NCBI RefSeq assembly: GCF_004016525.1
Contig: NZ_SACJ01000001.1
Coordinates: forward strand, 682,001 to 746,000
From: Flavobacterium sufflavum
GTDB lineage: Bacteria; Bacteroidota; Bacteroidia; Flavobacteriales; Flavobacteriaceae
DNA length: 64,000 bases
Direction of reading: 5' to 3'
Shown here: positions 61,598 to 64,000 of the stretch, piece after piece
How positions within the stretch are numbered: the stretch's first letter is position 1
Layout of the letters: each line of letters begins with the position of its first letter
Program-made: the position numbers and the translations under genes
The notes under the pieces: model-generated
What the model was told of the DNA's origin: nothing
The model's database searches: none
What the model saw: only the letters and a program-made list of their open reading frames with translations

Positions 61598-63280
61598 ATG
61601 AAAAATAAATCAAGAAATTTTCTGTTTGCTGCTTTTGTTATCATGCTATCGGGCTGGTCGCAAAACAGTGCTGCTCAAAATTCAAATTCTGAGGAACTTT
61701 ATCAGGGAATTGAGTTTAAAATGGCTAAAGTTCAGAAGCCAAAAATTCCAAATAACACAGTAAATATCAAAGATTTTGGAGCGGTTAATGGCGGTTATGT
61801 GTTAAATACCAAAGCTTTTGCCGATGCTATTGATGCGGTGTCAAAAAAAGGAGGAGGAAAAGTTATTATTCCCCCGGGAATTTGGTTAACAGGGCCGATT
61901 ATTTTGAAAAGCAATCTGGAATTACATGCAGAAACAGGCGCTTTAATCAAATTTTCACCAGACAAAAGTTTGTATCCATTAGTAGAAACCAGTTTTGAAG
62001 GATTGAATACCTGGCGTTGTATTTCGCCTATTTACGGTAAAAATCTGGAGAACGTTGCCTTTACCGGAAGCGGAGTTTGGGACGGTTCAGGCGAAGTTTG
62101 GAGACAGGTTAAAAAGGCTAAACTTACCGAAAGTCAATGGAAGAAATTTGTTGCTTCAGGCGGAGTTGTAAATAAAACACAAACAAGTTGGTATCCATCA
62201 GAAGTTTTTATGAATGCATCTGAAGGTGCTGACCAAAATGTGCGTTTGGATTTAAAGACTAAAGAAGATTTTGAAACTATTCATGATTTTCTTCGTCCGG
62301 TATTAGTTAGTATTCAAAACAGTAAAAGAGTTTTGTTTGATGGTCCTGTATTCCAAAATTCTCCAGCCTGGAATATTCATCCATTGATGATTGAGGATTT
62401 AATTGTTCGCAATGTAACGGTTCGTAATCCTTGGTTTTCTCAAAATGGTGATGGATTGGATGTAGAATCCTGTAAAAATGTATTGGTAGAAAATTCCAGC
62501 TTTGATGTGGGCGACGATGCTATTTGTATTAAATCAGGAAAGGATAAAGACGGTCGTGATCGTAAAAAACCTTGCGAAAATATTATCATCAGAAACAATA
62601 TCGTTTATCATGGACACGGTGGTGTGACTGTAGGTAGCGAAATGTCCAGCGGTGTAAAAAACATGCACGTATCTAATTGTTCTTTTATGGGAACTGACGT
62701 TGGATTGCGTTTTAAAAGTAACCGTGGTCGTGGAGGAGTTGTCGAAAATATCTTTATTTCGGATATTTATATGACTGATATTCCGTCACAGGCTATTTCT
62801 TTCGACCTTTATTATGGAGGAAAATCAATTGCCGAGACTTTAGAAGAAGGAGGAACCAAGGTTGCTAATAAAGCACTTCCTGTTGATGAAAAAACACCAC
62901 AGTTTAAGAATATTTCGATGAAAAACATCACTATTGCAGGAGCGCAACAGGCTGTGTTTTTACAAGGTTTGCCAGAGATGAACCTCGAAAATATCTCTAT
63001 TTCTAATTTGATTGCAAAAGCCGATAAGGGTGTTACCATTATTGATGGAACCGGAATTAAAATTAGCGATGCAAAATTTGATATTAAAGAGAGCAATGTA
63101 TTTACTATTTATAATGTAAAAAACAGCTCTTTGAACAATGTGGAAATCAATTCGACTTCTCCTAAAGCTGTTACTATTAATGGAGAAGTTTGCCAAAATA
63201 TTGATTTAACTTCTTCTCCAAATTTATCTAAGAAAACATTCATTGGGGACGCAGTTCCTAAAAAAGCAGTGAAATTATAA
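61598..63280 (+). CDS. GH28 polygalacturonase-like glycoside hydrolase
   Basis: A 560-residue exported right-handed beta-helix enzyme. The signal peptide is KSRNFLFAAFVIMLSGWSQN. GH28 catalytic signatures are NGDGLDVESCKN, FDVGDDAICIKSGKD (paired Asp), HGHGGVTVGSEMSSG (His) and LRFKSNRGRGG (Arg-x-Lys). GH28 enzymes cleave galacturonan or rhamnogalacturonan; exo- or endo-action cannot be decided here. It has its own promoter and a terminator 20 bp after its stop. Confidence 0.94.
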   Translation: MKNKSRNFLFAAFVIMLSGWSQNSAAQNSNSEELYQGIEFKMAKVQKPKIPNNTVNIKDFGAVNGGYVLNTKAFADAIDAVSKKGGGKVIIPPGIWLTGPIILKSNLELHAETGALIKFSPDKSLYPLVETSFEGLNTWRCISPIYGKNLENVAFTGSGVWDGSGEVWRQVKKAKLTESQWKKFVASGGVVNKTQTSWYPSEVFMNASEGADQNVRLDLKTKEDFETIHDFLRPVLVSIQNSKRVLFDGPVFQNSPAWNIHPLMIEDLIVRNVTVRNPWFSQNGDGLDVESCKNVLVENSSFDVGDDAICIKSGKDKDGRDRKKPCENIIIRNNIVYHGHGGVTVGSEMSSGVKNMHVSNCSFMGTDVGLRFKSNRGRGGVVENIFISDIYMTDIPSQAISFDLYYGGKSIAETLEEGGTKVANKALPVDEKTPQFKNISMKNITIAGAQQAVFLQGLPEMNLENISISNLIAKADKGVTIIDGTGIKISDAKFDIKESNVFTIYNVKNSSLNNVEINSTSPKAVTINGEVCQNIDLTSSPNLSKKTFIGDAVPKKAVKL

Positions 63281-63298
63281 TAGAAAATTAAAATCCTA

Positions 63299-63334
63299 AA
63301 ATCTCCAAAATCGCCTGATTTTGGAGATTTTTTT
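63299..63334 (+). terminator. Terminator after the GH28 gene
   Basis: AATCTCCAAAATC at 63300-63312 pairs with GATTTTGGAGATT at 63317-63329 around GCCT, followed by a run of T. It separates the GH28 gene from the pectate lyase gene. Confidence 0.9.
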
Positions 63335-63403
63335 ATCCAATGCTCTTAAACCAAATGTGTTTTTAATATTCTAAGTTATTACCACTCTCAAAACCAAAAA
63401 ACG

Positions 63404-64000
63404 ATGAATCCAACAAAAAAGAATTATTTAGCATTGCTGATGGCATTTGTGTTATCAGGTACTTTTGTAAATGCACAATCAGACAAGAAAGCTGATGATA
63501 TTAGTACGAAGCCATTTGGCGATAGCGAAAGACATTGGTATGGGATTAAAGATGCTACTAATTTAGTAAATCCAGTTCCTAATCAACCTAAATATCCCGA
63601 GTCCGATTACACGAAAATTGCCGACAATATGATTCTTTTTCAGCGTGCTAATGGTGGCTGGCCTAAGAATTATGATATGAAGGCTATTTTAACTCCGGAG
63701 CAAGTCGAGAAAGTAGCTTCGACCAAAGCTATTTTGCACACTACTTTTGACAACGAGACGACTTATACACATATTTATTATTTGGCGCAGGTTTATACGG
63801 CTACTAAAATTGAAAAATACAAAGTAGCCTGTGAAAAAGGAATTCAGTTTATACTCGATGCCCAATATGCTAATGGAGGCTGGCCGCAATATTTCCCTTT
63901 AGAAAAAAATTACAGTCGTCATATTACTTTCAATGATGGGGCTTATATGGGAATTATCAATTTGCTGGATAAGATAGTCAATAATAATCCGAATTTTTCT
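63404..64000 (+). CDS. PL10-like pectate lyase, 3' end outside window
   Basis: The frame opens at ATG 63404 and is still open at the last base, giving 199 residues of a longer protein. The signal peptide is KNYLALLMAFVLSGTFVNAQ. The mature part has ILFQRANGGWPKNYDMKAIL, TTFDNETTYTHIYYLAQVY and FILDAQYANGGWPQYFPLEK, the (alpha/alpha) toroid repeats and GGWP motifs of the family 10 pectate lyases. It cleaves homogalacturonan by beta-elimination. With the GH28 before it, it extends the galactan PUL to the pectin backbone. The catalytic Arg/Asp region lies beyond the window. Confidence 0.9.
   Translation, partial: MNPTKKNYLALLMAFVLSGTFVNAQSDKKADDISTKPFGDSERHWYGIKDATNLVNPVPNQPKYPESDYTKIADNMILFQRANGGWPKNYDMKAILTPEQVEKVASTKAILHTTFDNETTYTHIYYLAQVYTATKIEKYKVACEKGIQFILDAQYANGGWPQYFPLEKNYSRHITFNDGAYMGIINLLDKIVNNNPNFS

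Overview
The window is AT-rich chromosomal DNA from a member of the Bacteroidota, most likely Flavobacterium or a close Flavobacteriaceae relative. The evidence is a SprE/PorW type IX secretion lipoprotein, SusC/SusD transport genes, a one-protein hybrid two-component sensor, several promoters of the Bacteroidota TANNTTTG type, and intergenic repeats that resemble those I remember from flavobacterial genomes. No tRNA, rRNA, CRISPR array or transposase gene was seen.

Layout. 1-9.7 kb: the end of a membrane protein gene, then sprE, a bactofilin, an AtpZ-like protein, a small membrane protein and the ATP synthase genes atpB-E-F-H-A-G; the beta and epsilon genes are not here. 9.8-16.6 kb: an envelope and housekeeping run (Wzx-like flippase, dUTPase, sugar-nucleotide transferase, TPR protein, DUF4292 lipoprotein, EnvC-like protein). 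16.6-25.7 kb: a minus-strand trio (circularly permuted ATP-grasp, Alpha-E, transglutaminase), a polysaccharide deacetylase with an unrecognised lipoprotein, a YcbB-type L,D-transpeptidase, and a PQQ-type sugar dehydrogenase with its cytochrome c.

25.8-30.2 kb: a two-gene accessory operon, a Nudix hydrolase followed by an 1119-residue protein joining a PLD nuclease-like domain, an SF2 helicase, DUF3427 and a C-terminal S24 (LexA/UmuD-like) domain. The S24 part keeps its Ser, its Lys and an Ala-Gly cleavage site. Palindromes resembling operators lie upstream. This is the best candidate for a little-described system, probably a DNA-damage-gated or defence system.

30.2-44.0 kb: an unusual catabolic cluster: SSS symporter, DapA/NanA-family aldolase, AraC regulator, fucose-isomerase-like protein, two solute-binding-fold proteins without signal peptides, two tandem CaiB/BaiF CoA-transferases, a Gfo/Idh/MocA oxidoreductase, a MaoC hydratase and a FucP-like transporter. 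A near-identical 19-bp motif lies before the symporter and in the AraC/isomerase divergent promoter, tying the cluster together. Its substrate cannot be read from sequence.

44.0-47.5 kb: a minus-strand pair, a membrane-anchored FAD oxidase with an unknown C-terminal domain and a methyltransferase-fold protein with an export signal. 47.7-64.0 kb: a pectin-targeting polysaccharide utilisation locus (hybrid sensor-regulator, SusC, SusD, SusE-like protein, GH53 galactanase, GH2 beta-galactosidase, GH28, and a PL10-like pectate lyase cut by the window end), aimed at beta-1,4-galactan side chains and homogalacturonan.
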